Assembly (NCBI GenBank): GCA_943369525.1 | Contig: CALRNL020000003.1 | Location: 1-64,000, forward strand | Reading direction: 5' to 3' | Length of the DNA stretch: 64,000 nucleotides | Origin: BAIKAL-G1 sp943369525 | Lineage (GTDB): Bacteria > Cyanobacteriota > Cyanobacteriia > PCC-6307 > Cyanobiaceae | Shown here: positions 1 to 8,565 of the stretch, in pieces | How positions within the stretch are numbered: the first letter of the stretch is position 1 | Layout: the number at the start of each line of letters is the position of its first letter | Program-made: the position numbers and the translations under genes | Notes under the pieces: model-generated | Told to the model about the DNA's origin: nothing | The model's database searches: none | The model's input: the letters and a program-made list of their open reading frames with translations, nothing else

Positions 1-74
1 CCCTGGCTCAAAAGCTGCTCAGCGGTGCGCAACTTGCGGATGATCTGCTCGGGGCTGTGGCGTTTGACTTTCAT
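1..74 (-). mobile_element. IS3-family transposase orfA, 5' fragment at the window edge
   Basis: The reverse strand starts an ATG at 74 preceded by AAGGAGAAG, a good ribosome binding site. It encodes MKVKRHSPEQIIRKLRTAEQ and continues out of the window. This is the typical opening of IS3-family OrfA proteins, which carry the helix-turn-helix that binds the element's ends. Only about 25 residues are visible, so neither the orfB frameshift nor the intactness of the element can be judged. The outer terminus probably lies between 74 and 243: on the minus strand TGGACCCCAAAA begins at 144 and resembles IS3 terminal repeats, but the partner repeat is outside. The element sits just downstream of the gyrA stop codon and does not disrupt it. 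Confidence 0.75.
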
Positions 75-242
75 GGGGCTTCTCCTTGCCAAGTCTGGCT
101 GGTGGGGAAGCTCTCATAAGCATTGGTTCAGGTTTTGGGGTCCACGTCAGGTGCGCCGCGGGGAAGGCTCCAAAGCAGACGGTTCCCCGCGTAAGGTCCC
201 CGCGGATGGGACCTCTGCGCCCTTACCGGGTTACCCCAGGCT

Positions 243-2924
243 TCAGTCGGCCGCTTCGCTGGTTGCCGGACCATCGCCAGGGACGCTCTCCGCCAGGCCG
301 GATCCAGCGGCCGCTGCAGCAGCCGGGTCCTCCAGGTCGGGATCAACCATCGCGTCCTCCCCGTCGGCCGAGGGGGGCACTAGCACCACTTCGGCGAGGC
401 GATCGCCGCTGTCGAGCTTCTGCAGCCGCACGCCAGTGGCGGCGCGGGACTGCTGGGGAATGGCATCGGCACTCATGCGCACGATCACACCGCGCTCGCT
501 GACCAGTAGCAGTTCTTCGCCGGCGCCCAGCACCTTGAGGCCCACAAGGGCATCGCCATCGCGGCGGAACTTGATCGCCCGCAGGCCCATGCCAGCGCGG
601 CGCTGCAAACGGAACTGGTTGACGGGAACCCGCTTGCCCAGGCCACTGGCCGAGGCCACCAGCACCCAGGGGCCCTCACTGGCGGCCGTCTCCTCCAGTC
701 CCTCGCCCTCCGGATCCGCCTCGCCCTCCAGCTCGCCCTCGGCGGAGCTGGCCACCTGGTCGGCGAGTTCCGCTGGCAGCACATCCATGCTCACCAGGGC
801 GTCGCCGGGGCGCAGGTTCATGGCCCGAACGCCCCGGGCGGTGCGGCCCAGGGGCCGCAGTTCCTCATCGCTGAGCCGGAAGTGGATCGTCATGCCCTTG
901 TTCGAGCCGATCAACACGCTGTCGCCGGGTAGGGCCTGGCGGACCCAGCAGAGGGCATCACCGTCTTCGAGGGCGATGGCAATCAGGCCATTGGAGCGGA
1001 TGTTGGCGAAGGCCGAGAGGCGGGTTCGCTTGATGTAGCCACCGCTGGTGAGCATCACCAGTTGCTCGTGTTCCTCAAAGCCACCGACCGCCAGCAACGA
1101 GGTGATCAGTTCCTCGCGGGGAATCGGGAGCAGTTGCACGATCGGCGTGCCCTTGGCGGTGCGGCTGCAGATCGGCACCCGGTAGGCCGGCACGGAATAC
1201 ACCACGCCGCGGTCGCTGAACAGCAAGAGGGAATCATGGTCGTTGCAGCTGATGAACAGCTTGACGCCCTCTTCCCCCTGGCTCTTGGTGCCCGCCTTGC
1301 CACGGGTGCCGCGGCTGGTGGCCTCAAATTCGCTCACCGGCATGCGTTTGAGATAGCCGGTTTCGGTGAGCAACACCACCGAGCGCTCATTGGCGATCAG
1401 ATCGATGTCTTCGAGGCCCCCTTCCAGGTCGAGGATCTCGGTGCGGCGCGGCGAGTCGTAACGGGCCCGCAGGGCGTGGAGCTCCTCCTGGATCAGGCCG
1501 AGCACCCGCTCGCGCCGGCCCAGAATGTCTTTGTAGTCGGCAATCTTGGTGACCAGATCCTCATGCTCAAGCCGGATTTTGTCGGCTTCTAGGGCCGTGA
1601 GGCGGCGCAGCTGCATCTGCAGAATGGCGTCGGCCTGAACCTCGCTGAGGCCGTGGCGCTCCTGCAGTTGCAGGCGGGCGGTGGCGGCGTCGGCGGCGGC
1701 CCGGATCAGGGCAATGATCGGATCGAGTTGTTCGAGGGCGAGTAATAAACCGAGCAGCAGGTGGTCGCGCTCTTCGGCCTTGCGCAGCAGGTAGCGGGTG
1801 CGCCGCTCGATTGTCTCGATGCGGAAGTCGAGGAATACCTCGAGCATCTTGCGCAGGGTGAGCAGGATCGGCTCCCCATTGACCAGCGCCAGCATGTAGG
1901 CGCTAAAATTATTCTGTAGGGGGGTTAGTTTGAACAGGTTGTTGAGCACGACCTGGGGGTAGGCGTCCCGGCGTAGTTCGATCACGATGCGCATGCCATC
2001 GCGGTCGCTTTCGTCGCGAATGTCGGCTATGCCTTCGAGTTTCTTGTCGTTAACCAGTTCGGCGATGCGCTCGATTAGGGCCGCCTTGTTGGTCTGGTAA
2101 GGCAGTTCGGTGATGATCACCGCATCGCGATCGGGGCGACCCTTGCCCTCCACGGTTTCTATGGCCGCCACGCCGCGCATCGTCACCGAGCCCCGGCCGG
2201 TGGTGTAGGCCTCGCGGATGCCGCGCCGACCCAGGATCTGGCCGCCGGTGGGGAAGTCGGGCCCAGGGATGATTGCCAGCAGCTGGCGGTCTTCCAGCTC
2301 CGGATTGGCGATCAGGGCCAGCAGGCCGTCGATCAGTTCGGTGAGGTTGTGGGGCGGGATGTTGGTGGCCATCCCCACGGCGATGCCCGAGGAGCCATTC
2401 AGCAGCAGGTGGGGCACCCGCGCCGGCATCACGGTGGGCTCCTGCTGGGAGCCATCGAAGTTGTCGATGAAATCGACGGTTTCGGCTTCGATGTCCTCCA
2501 GCAGGCTGTCGGTGGTCAGGGCCTGCAGCCGGGATTCGGTGTACCGCATCGCCGCCGGCGGGTCGTTGTCGACCGAGCCGAAGTTGCCGTGACCATCGAT
2601 CAGCGGCATGCGCATCGAGAAGTCCTGGGCCATGCGCACCAGGGCGTCGTAGACGGCCGTGTCGCCGTGGGGGTGGTACTTACCCAGCACTTCACCGACG
2701 ACCCTGGCGCATTTGCGGTAGGGCCGATCGCTGGTCAGGCCCAGCTCGTACATCGCGTAGAGGATGCGGCGATGCACCGGTTTGAGGCCATCGCGGGCAT
2801 CGGGCAGGGCCCGGCCCACGATCACGCTCATCGCATACTCCAAGTAGGAGCGCGACATTTCGTTGCGCAGGTCGGTCTGGATGATCCGCCCGTCGGAGTC
2901 GCCGGGACCGGTTGGATCCGCCAT
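243..2924 (-). CDS. gyrA: DNA gyrase subunit A
   Basis: DNA gyrase subunit A breaks and rejoins DNA during ATP-dependent negative supercoiling, as an A2B2 complex with GyrB. The N-terminal breakage-reunion domain is clear: SRSYLEYAMSVIVGRALPD, then KYHPHGDTAVYDALVRMAQ, where Thr replaces the Ser of the classical quinolone pocket, then AAMRYTE with the catalytic tyrosine near residue 128. The C-terminal half is a beta-pinwheel with repeated blades. Its GyrA-box position reads QRRAGMG rather than the usual QRRGGKG. The product is 893 residues, normal length, with an Ala/Glu-rich tail. I chose ATG 2924 (MADP); an in-frame ATG lies 12 bases upstream at 2936. The next gene diverges only 45 bp away, so the two promoters must overlap. 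Confidence 0.95.
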   Translation of the reverse strand: MADPTGPGDSDGRIIQTDLRNEMSRSYLEYAMSVIVGRALPDARDGLKPVHRRILYAMYELGLTSDRPYRKCARVVGEVLGKYHPHGDTAVYDALVRMAQDFSMRMPLIDGHGNFGSVDNDPPAAMRYTESRLQALTTDSLLEDIEAETVDFIDNFDGSQQEPTVMPARVPHLLLNGSSGIAVGMATNIPPHNLTELIDGLLALIANPELEDRQLLAIIPGPDFPTGGQILGRRGIREAYTTGRGSVTMRGVAAIETVEGKGRPDRDAVIITELPYQTNKAALIERIAELVNDKKLEGIADIRDESDRDGMRIVIELRRDAYPQVVLNNLFKLTPLQNNFSAYMLALVNGEPILLTLRKMLEVFLDFRIETIERRTRYLLRKAEERDHLLLGLLLALEQLDPIIALIRAAADAATARLQLQERHGLSEVQADAILQMQLRRLTALEADKIRLEHEDLVTKIADYKDILGRRERVLGLIQEELHALRARYDSPRRTEILDLEGGLEDIDLIANERSVVLLTETGYLKRMPVSEFEATSRGTRGKAGTKSQGEEGVKLFISCNDHDSLLLFSDRGVVYSVPAYRVPICSRTAKGTPIVQLLPIPREELITSLLAVGGFEEHEQLVMLTSGGYIKRTRLSAFANIRSNGLIAIALEDGDALCWVRQALPGDSVLIGSNKGMTIHFRLSDEELRPLGRTARGVRAMNLRPGDALVSMDVLPAELADQVASSAEGELEGEADPEGEGLEETAASEGPWVLVASASGLGKRVPVNQFRLQRRAGMGLRAIKFRRDGDALVGLKVLGAGEELLLVSERGVIVRMSADAIPQQSRAATGVRLQKLDSGDRLAEVVLVPPSADGEDAMVDPDLEDPAAAAAAGSGLAESVPGDGPATSEAAD

Positions 2925-2969
2925 CAATGACCACATCTAGTACCACCCAGTTTATCGACTGTTCCGCCC

Positions 2970-4124
2970 ATGGCCGTCCAGCCCCGAAGCGAGGCCGATT
3001 TGCGGGACCGCCAGGGCCGCGGCCAATTGCGCGTCAGCACCATTTCCACCTTCCGCCAACAGGTGGCAGCGGAGGGTTTGGAGGCGGCTTACGCCAGCAC
3101 CGATGTGCTGGTGGCCAGCAATGCCGAGTTCACCGACCAGGCCAGCCTGGTGCTCAACCTGGGCCCCAGTGATCCGCCGATCCGCATTCGCCGCTTCCAG
3201 CTCGATGGGGTTGGGGGCTGGGGTGGCCACGGCAGCACCGACCTGGTGTTGCCGATTGGCGGCGGCCTGGTGGAACCGCTCCGCCGCGGCGGCGCCCAGG
3301 TGCTGGCCGCCCTGCTGGCCGGTCAGGAGCTGGACCTGGGCGCCAGCGGCGACGCCACCGCCCTGCACCCGCGCCGGGAGCTGGATTGCCGCCTGGACCT
3401 CGATCGCATCGGCAGCGGCCGGCTGCTGCTGCACCGCGGCATCGTCGAAAACGGCCTGGTGGCGGTGGCCAGCGCCGAGGGCCTCACCCCCAGCCCCTAT
3501 GGCCCCCTGCTCGGCCCCTACGGCACGGCCCTCTACAGCTGCTCAGGGGCCGCCAGCATCGGCCTGGCCATGCCTGGGCTGGCCCTGCTGGGCCCCGGCT
3601 CCCCCGTGCTGGTGGCGGGCGCCCTGGGCTGGGTCAGCGGCCCGGGCAGCGGCCACCAGCCCCATCCACGCCGCCTGGCCAGTGGCCACGCCCGCAGTCC
3701 CGGGGCCGTGGCCGCCTTGACGGTGGAGTTGCAGGGCCTCAAGCCCCAGTGGCTGCGGGCCTGCTTCTTTGAGGGCCACGGCAGTGCCCTGCTGGTGGCG
3801 ATTGCGGCGCCGGTGCCCCTGATCAACCTGGCCGTGGCCCGCCAGGCCGCCGCGCCGGATCAGGCCCTGGAGGCGCCGGTGCTGGATTTTTCGATCCCGC
3901 GCCGCATCCGTCCCAGCTTCGGGACCGTGCCCTACAGCCAGCTGCTCGCCGGCCAGATCCGGGTCGAGGGCCAGTCCGTGTCGTGCGCGCCGGCCCACAG
4001 CCCCCGGCTGGCGGCCTCCATCGCCGAGGAACTGGTCAGCCAGCTGCAGGAGGGCCGATTCCCCCTGCGCCTGCCCCTGGTGCCCCTCGCCAACCGCCCG
4101 GCCCTGGTGCCCCTGGAGGGCTAG
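2970..4124 (+). CDS. DUF39 / homocysteine biosynthesis-type protein
   Basis: The 384-residue product matches the DUF39 (HcyBio, COG1900) family, which in methanogens takes part in assimilating sulfide into homocysteine from aspartate semialdehyde. Recognisable family features are the TDVLVASNAEF stretch, a SDPPIRI motif, the YGGA-like RRGGAQVLAALLAG segment, a glycine-rich GALGWVSGPGSGHQ loop and a C-terminal YSQLLAGQIRV segment. Two cysteines are visible, near residues 180 and 338. No ferredoxin or CBS domain is attached, so this is the core-only form. Starting at ATG 2970, it diverges from gyrA with a 45-bp gap. The cyanobacterial role is not something the sequence shows; homocysteine synthesis is transferred from archaeal relatives. 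Confidence 0.75.
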   Translation: MAVQPRSEADLRDRQGRGQLRVSTISTFRQQVAAEGLEAAYASTDVLVASNAEFTDQASLVLNLGPSDPPIRIRRFQLDGVGGWGGHGSTDLVLPIGGGLVEPLRRGGAQVLAALLAGQELDLGASGDATALHPRRELDCRLDLDRIGSGRLLLHRGIVENGLVAVASAEGLTPSPYGPLLGPYGTALYSCSGAASIGLAMPGLALLGPGSPVLVAGALGWVSGPGSGHQPHPRRLASGHARSPGAVAALTVELQGLKPQWLRACFFEGHGSALLVAIAAPVPLINLAVARQAAAPDQALEAPVLDFSIPRRIRPSFGTVPYSQLLAGQIRVEGQSVSCAPAHSPRLAASIAEELVSQLQEGRFPLRLPLVPLANRPALVPLEG

Positions 4125-4310
4125 GCGCCGGCGCTGGGGCCCCAGCCTGGTCGGTTCGCCATCGGGGAGGGGCCCAGGGGGGGGCAGGGGGGTCAGGCGG
4201 TGCCCAGCAATTGGTCCAGCAAGGGGACCATCAACAAAGCGGAAGCAGGTCGCTGGGTCGCCATGAAAACGGCCGTAAACTCCCGCCTGCCTCCGTTTCG
4301 TTCCGGATCC

Positions 4311-5084
4311 ATGGCCGACCCGTCCGCCCTGCCGACCGACGACGATCAGCAGCTAGCTCAAACGGGCGCGTCCCTGGAGACGCCCATGGCCGAGGGCGAT
4401 GCCCCTAGCGAGCCTGCCCCCGCGGCAGAACCAGGGGCTCCAGCCGTCACCCCGGCTGATCAAGCCCCAGCTCCGGAGCTGGCCTCGCCAGCTGCGGCTG
4501 GGCCGGAAGCCAAGCCGCCCGAGCCCGGCCCCGAGCCGACCCCCGCCCCGCTGGAGGCTGGGCCAGCCGCCCAGCCGGATCGGGCCGGTTGGACAGCCGC
4601 GATTGCCAGCGAGCCTGGGGCGGTCCTCCCTGGGGCGGCGACCCCTGAAGTGGTGCCCGCGCCCGAGCCAGAGGTTTTGCCAGTTACCCCGCCGCCGGTC
4701 CCCACGGTGGCCACCACCATGGATCTGCCGGCCCGGGTCGATAGCAGCGGCGCCGGTCCCACGGGCGAGGGCGGCGAATGGGCCCTGCTGCTCAGCAAGC
4801 TGCAGGCCTGGCTAGGGAGCGGCAAGCTCCAGGCCCAGCTGCAAGCTGCCCGCACGCCCCTCACCCTGGTGGCCGGCCTAATCGCCCTGCTGGTGGTGCT
4901 TCAGATCTATGGCGCCCTGCTCGCCGTGATCGACCACTTCCCCCTGGCCCCCGGCCTGCTGGAACTGGTGGGGTTGATCGCCGTGGTCCGCTTTGGCCGG
5001 GTCAACCTGGTGCGCAGCCAGGATCGTCAGGCCCTGATCGGGGGCCTGCAACAGCGCTGGAAAGCCTTCCAGGGCAAGGCCTGA
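4311..5084 (+). CDS. CAAD-domain thylakoid-type membrane protein
   Basis: The last ~95 residues form a CAAD domain: two transmembrane helices (LTLVAGLIALLVVLQIYGALL and a second around LLELVGLIAVVRFG) flanked by amphipathic segments, ending QALIGGLQQRWKAFQGK. CAAD domains are appended to some cyanobacterial aminoacyl-tRNA synthetases and also occur as stand-alone thylakoid proteins that shape membranes (CURT1-like). This is the stand-alone form. It is preceded by ~160 residues rich in Pro, Ala and Glu with no fold signal, probably a disordered extension. ATG 4311 (MADPS) is chosen because the frame upstream has no ribosome binding site. A 9-bp hairpin follows at 5121-5142 before guaB3. Confidence 0.8.
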   Translation: MADPSALPTDDDQQLAQTGASLETPMAEGDAPSEPAPAAEPGAPAVTPADQAPAPELASPAAAGPEAKPPEPGPEPTPAPLEAGPAAQPDRAGWTAAIASEPGAVLPGAATPEVVPAPEPEVLPVTPPPVPTVATTMDLPARVDSSGAGPTGEGGEWALLLSKLQAWLGSGKLQAQLQAARTPLTLVAGLIALLVVLQIYGALLAVIDHFPLAPGLLELVGLIAVVRFGRVNLVRSQDRQALIGGLQQRWKAFQGKA

Positions 5085-5120
5085 GCCCCCTCCGCTGGGA
5101 TGGCCCAGGCGTCTCCTTGG

Positions 5121-5142
5121 AACCGGGCTCACAAGCCCGGTT
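5121..5142 (+). promoter_or_regulatory. Perfect 9-bp hairpin in the guaB3 leader
   Basis: AACCGGGCT pairs exactly with AGCCCGGTT around a CACA tetraloop, 31 bases before the guaB3 GTG start and 37 bases after the CAAD gene stop. No T-run follows, so it is not a standard intrinsic terminator. It may act as a 3' stabiliser for the upstream message or a translational control element for guaB3. The hairpin is seen; its role is unproven. Confidence 0.4.
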
Positions 5143-5173
5143 GATAGCTTGGCCCGACTGCATCAGCCTTCCG

Positions 5174-6337
5174 GTGGACATTCAGCTAGGCCGTTCCCGC
5201 ACCGTTCGTCGTGCCTACGGCATTGACGAAATCGCCCTGGTGCCCGGTGGTCGCACCGTCGACCCCGAGGTCACCGATAGCAGCTGGAGCCTGGCTGGCA
5301 TCAACCGCGAGATCCCGATCATCGCCAGCGCCATGGATGGCGTTGTCGATGTGGCCATGGCGGTGGAACTCTCCCGGCTCGGCGCCCTGGGGGTGTTGAA
5401 CCTGGAGGGCGTCCAGTGCCGCTACGACGATCCCAATCCGGTGCTGGATCGGATCGCGGCGGTGGGCAAGGAGGAGTTTGTGCCCCTCATGCAGGAGCTC
5501 TACAGCACCCCCGTGCGCGAGGACCTGATCCGCAGCCGCATCGCTGAAATCAAGGCCCAGGGCGGCATCGCCGCCGTGAGCGCCACCCCGGTGGCGGCCA
5601 TGCGCTTCGGCAAGGCGATTGCCGAAGCCGGCGCCGATTTGTTCTTCGTGCAGGCCACGGTGGTCTCCACCGAACATGTGGGCCCGGAAGGTCGCCAATC
5701 CCTCGATTTGGCCGCCCTCTGCCGTGACATGGGCGTGCCCGTGGTGATCGGCAACACGGTCACCTATGAGGTTGCCCTGGATCTGATGCGGGCCGGTGCG
5801 GCCGGCGTGATGGTGGGCATCGGACCGGGGGCTGCCTGCACCTCCCGGGGCGTGCTCGGGATCGGCATCCCCCAGGCCACCTCCGTGGCCGATTGCGCCG
5901 CCGCCCGCGACGACTATTTCAACGAAAGCGGCCGCTACGTGCCGATCGTGGCCGATGGCGGCATCGTCACCGGCGGTGACATCTGCAAATGCCTGGCCTG
6001 TGGCGCCGACGCCGTGATGATCGGCTCGCCGATCGCCCGGGCGGCCGAAGCCCCCGGCCGCGGCTTCCACTGGGGCATGGCGACCCCCAGTCCGGTGCTG
6101 CCCCGCGGCACCCGCATCAAGGTGGGCACCACCGGCAGCCTGGAGAAAATCCTGCGGGGCCCCGCCAGCCTCGATGACGGCACCCAGAACCTGCTGGGCT
6201 GTATCCGCACCTCGATGGGCACCCTGGGAGCCCGCACCCTCAAGGACATGCAACAGGTGGAAGTGGTGGTTGCCCCCTCCCTGTTGACCGAAGGCAAGGT
6301 GTACCAAAAGGCCCAGCAGCTCGGCATGGGCAAATAA
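5174..6337 (+). CDS. guaB3: GuaB3-type IMP dehydrogenase
   Basis: This enzyme belongs to the IMP dehydrogenase/GMP reductase TIM-barrel family, oxidising IMP to XMP with NAD+, the first committed step of GMP synthesis. The product has 387 residues with no CBS pair, the short GuaB3-like architecture of actinobacteria and cyanobacteria. Key features are PIIASAMDGVVD near the start, the catalytic loop GIGPGAACTSRGVLG with its cysteine, the phosphate-binding VADGGIVTGGDICKCLA segment and AVMIGSPIARAAEAPG. The GTG at 5174 starts the conserved DIQLGRSRTVRRAYGIDEIAL; reading further upstream gives Pro/Gly-rich sequence unlike the family. A terminator-like hairpin lies downstream at 6433-6454. Confidence 0.9.
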   Translation: MDIQLGRSRTVRRAYGIDEIALVPGGRTVDPEVTDSSWSLAGINREIPIIASAMDGVVDVAMAVELSRLGALGVLNLEGVQCRYDDPNPVLDRIAAVGKEEFVPLMQELYSTPVREDLIRSRIAEIKAQGGIAAVSATPVAAMRFGKAIAEAGADLFFVQATVVSTEHVGPEGRQSLDLAALCRDMGVPVVIGNTVTYEVALDLMRAGAAGVMVGIGPGAACTSRGVLGIGIPQATSVADCAAARDDYFNESGRYVPIVADGGIVTGGDICKCLACGADAVMIGSPIARAAEAPGRGFHWGMATPSPVLPRGTRIKVGTTGSLEKILRGPASLDDGTQNLLGCIRTSMGTLGARTLKDMQQVEVVVAPSLLTEGKVYQKAQQLGMGK

Positions 6338-6432
6338 CCGCCTCCGGTCCCAACCGCAGGGCAGCGGGCCCCAAGGGGGGCGTTAGTCTCAAGTTGTGGG
6401 GGCTTCGGCTCGCACACTCCTCACACCCCCCG

Positions 6433-6454
6433 GCCCGGCGCGTCCGGGCTTTTT
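6433..6454 (+). terminator. Intrinsic terminator after guaB3
   Basis: GCCCGG pairs with CCGGGC around a 5-base loop and is followed by TTTTTGTCTTT. It lies 95 bases after the guaB3 stop and before the trxA promoter region, so it separates the two transcription units. Confidence 0.65.
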
Positions 6455-6525
6455 GTCTTTGCCTGGGTTCGCCCAGGCCGCAGTCGTAACGACTTTTCAG
6501 GGGCTTGCGGCAAGGCCGGAACGGC

Positions 6526-6535
6526 TTGCTAGATT
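6526..6535 (+). promoter_or_regulatory. Possible extended -10 element for trxA
   Basis: TTGCTAGATT contains TGC immediately before the hexamer TAGATT, an extended -10 arrangement 26 bases upstream of the trxA ATG. A TTGCGG 19 bases further upstream could be a weak -35, with spacing longer than optimal. It is judged by eye only. Confidence 0.3.
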
Positions 6536-6560
6536 CCTGAAAATCGTGGCCCCTTCTAGA

Positions 6561-6884
6561 ATGTCCAGTGCTACCGCCGTCAGCGACGCCTCCTTTGAGC
6601 AGGACGTTCTCAAGAGCGATGTGCCCGTGCTGGTCGACTTCTGGGCTCCTTGGTGCGGCCCCTGCCGCATGGTTGCGCCGATCGTCGATGAGATCGCCAA
6701 GGAATTCGACGGCAAGATCAAGGTTTTCAAACTCAATACTGATGAAAACCCCAATGTGGCCAGTCAGTTTGGTATTCGCAGCATCCCTACCTTGATGGTG
6801 TTTAAGGACGGCCAAAAGGTGGATACGGTGGTGGGTGCGGTGCCCAAAACCACCCTCTCCTCCACGATTAGCAAGTACCTCTGA
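6561..6884 (+). CDS. trxA: Thioredoxin
   Basis: A 107-residue thioredoxin of m-type length, a cytosolic protein-disulfide reductase normally reduced by ferredoxin- or NADPH-thioredoxin reductase. In cyanobacteria it links photosynthetic electron flow to enzyme activation. The active site WCGPC lies at residues 31-35 within VLVDFWAPWCGPCRM, and the cis-proline is in GIRSIPTLMVF (residue 76). ATG 6561 gives MSSATAVSDASFEQDVL; longer readings from 6396 would add a nonconserved Arg/Pro-rich leader. The gene is monocistronic-looking: a terminator lies upstream and 263 bp without a recognisable gene separate it from hisH. Confidence 0.95.
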   Translation: MSSATAVSDASFEQDVLKSDVPVLVDFWAPWCGPCRMVAPIVDEIAKEFDGKIKVFKLNTDENPNVASQFGIRSIPTLMVFKDGQKVDTVVGAVPKTTLSSTISKYL

Positions 6885-7147
6885 GGCGTCCTGTCCTAGG
6901 GGCAGCTAGCTAGGGAGTCCAGGTCCCCCGAGGGCGAACCGGCCTAGGTGGGTAGACCCACTTAGACCCATGGGGGGCTGGGATGGCTTCGTTACAGGGA
7001 TCCCCTTGATCACCCTTCCAGGGGCCCCATCGGATCCAGCCGGGGGGCCTGGGCCTACTCCGACGTTGGCTGGATAGGGGCAGGTCTGGGACTGGACCTC
7101 CAGGCCTGGTCCAGGCCCGCTCCCGATTTGATTTCGAGCCTCCCTTG

Positions 7148-7822
7148 ATGCACGCCATCGGCCTGATCGATTACGGCATGGGCAACCTGCACTCGGTGCA
7201 GCGGGCCCTTGAACGGCTCGGGGCGACGGTGCTGGCCGTGGGTGACCAGGCCGCCATGGAGCGGTGTGATGCCCTGGTGCTGCCGGGGGTGGGCTCCTTT
7301 GATCCGGCCATGGAGCGGCTGCATGGCTCCGGCCTGGTGGCGCCGATCCTGCAGTGGTGCGCCGCGGGCCGACCCCTGCTGGGCATCTGCCTGGGATTGC
7401 AATTGTTGTTTGAGGCCAGTGACGAAGGCCAGGCCCCCGGGCTGGGCCTGATTGAGGGCCGGGTCACCGCCCTGCCCACCAGACCCGGCCACCCGGTGCC
7501 CCACATGGGCTGGGCGCCGCTCCTGGCTGGGGAGCCCAGCCCCCTCTGGCCGGCTGCGGCCCCGGATCGGGCCACATCGGCTGCTGCGACGGAGGATGCC
7601 CCAGCAGGGGCCGATGCTTGGATGTACTTCGTCCATTCCTACGCCGCGGTGCCGCGGGACCCCCGCTGCGTCACTGCCCAAGTGGCCTTTGCCGGCACCC
7701 CCCTGACCGCAGCCGTCTGGCAGGGCGCCATCGCCGCCTGCCAGTTTCACCCCGAGAAATCGGGCTTGGCCGGCCAGCACCTGCTGCAGCGCTGGCTCGC
7801 CTGGGTGGCCAGCCGGCCATGA
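7148..7822 (+). CDS. hisH: Imidazole glycerol phosphate synthase, glutaminase subunit
   Basis: HisH hydrolyses glutamine and channels ammonia to HisF, forming imidazole glycerol phosphate and AICAR in histidine biosynthesis. The 224-residue class I glutamine amidotransferase shows the oxyanion loop LPGVGSFDPAM, the nucleophile elbow LLGICLGLQLLF with Cys near residue 81, and the His/Glu pair in CQFHPEKSG. HPVPHMGW is the typical HisH segment. A Pro/Ala-rich stretch between residues 130 and 160 is longer than in many relatives. ATG 7148 is chosen over the adjoining TTG at 7145. Its stop overlaps the next start (ATGA at 7819), indicating translational coupling to rsmD. Confidence 0.93.
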   Translation: MHAIGLIDYGMGNLHSVQRALERLGATVLAVGDQAAMERCDALVLPGVGSFDPAMERLHGSGLVAPILQWCAAGRPLLGICLGLQLLFEASDEGQAPGLGLIEGRVTALPTRPGHPVPHMGWAPLLAGEPSPLWPAAAPDRATSAAATEDAPAGADAWMYFVHSYAAVPRDPRCVTAQVAFAGTPLTAAVWQGAIAACQFHPEKSGLAGQHLLQRWLAWVASRP

Positions 7823-8391
7823 GCCTGCGGCTTAGCGGCGGGCGCAAGCTCGATAGTCCCGCCGGTCAGGTGGCCCGGCCGACCCCGGCCCGGTTGCGCT
7901 TGGCGGTGATGAACATCCTGGCGGGCCGCCTGGCCGGTAGCGCCTGGCTGGATCTGTTCTGCGGCAGTGGCGTGATGGCCTGCGAGGCCCTGCAACGGGG
8001 GGCCGCCCAGGTGGTGGCCGTGGATCAGGACCGGCGCATGGTGGCGACGGCCCGCCGCAACCTGGAGGCCGTGGCCAGGGGCCTGGCCACGGGCAGCGGC
8101 CAGGGGCCGCAGGTTGTGCAGCGGGAGGTGCTCGACTGGTTGGCCAGCGGCACCCAGGCCGCCCACGCCAGCGGCTTCGACCTCATCTACGCCGACCCGC
8201 CCTACGCTGCTGGCCTCTATGGCGCCGTGGCCGAAGCCGTGGCCGGCGGCGGCTGGCTCAGGCCCGAGGGGCTGATGCTCTGGGAATGCTCCAGCCTGGC
8301 GATCCCCGTGGTCCCGGCGGGCTGGGAGTTGAAGGACCAGCGGCGCTACGGCAGCAGCACCCTGCTGCAACTGCGCCTGCGGGCGTCCTGA
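7819..8391 (+). CDS. rsmD: 16S rRNA (guanine-N2)-methyltransferase RsmD-like
   Basis: The 190-residue product is a Rossmann-fold SAM-dependent methyltransferase of the RsmD family, which methylates a 16S rRNA guanine (G966 in E. coli) in assembled 30S subunits. It has the SAM-binding motif WLDLFCGSGVMACEAL, an acidic end to the next strand (VVAVDQD) and the N6/N2-type catalytic motif YADPPY. The opening LRLSGGRKLDSP matches the usual RsmD start, which contacts rRNA. The start codon overlaps the hisH stop by four bases. No terminator was recognised after it, and petG on the other strand converges on its 3' end. Confidence 0.88.
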   Translation: MSLRLSGGRKLDSPAGQVARPTPARLRLAVMNILAGRLAGSAWLDLFCGSGVMACEALQRGAAQVVAVDQDRRMVATARRNLEAVARGLATGSGQGPQVVQREVLDWLASGTQAAHASGFDLIYADPPYAAGLYGAVAEAVAGGGWLRPEGLMLWECSSLAIPVVPAGWELKDQRRYGSSTLLQLRLRAS

Positions 8392-8565
8392 ACTGAAGGT
8401 CATCAGCCCACCGGCGGCCCCGGCCAGAGCTGGCCCAACCAAAACTTCGCCCGCTGGTGCCGCCCTGCTTGGGCTCGCTGACCAACGAATTGGAGAGAAC
8501 TCGAAGGCCCCAACGCTGAAGCCCATGCCCCCATGGAAATCAATCCAGGGCCTGGGCCCCAGGCT

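Noticed and set aside
25..1038. Long plus-strand open frame opposite gyrA
   Set aside because: It is a mirror of gyrA's GC-rich third positions: Arg/Ser/Pro-rich, no family resemblance, and gyrA's catalytic motifs on the other strand are intact.
5186..6307. Minus-strand frame covering guaB3
   Set aside because: Gly/His/Ala-rich composition without any motif; it is the antisense reading of guaB3.
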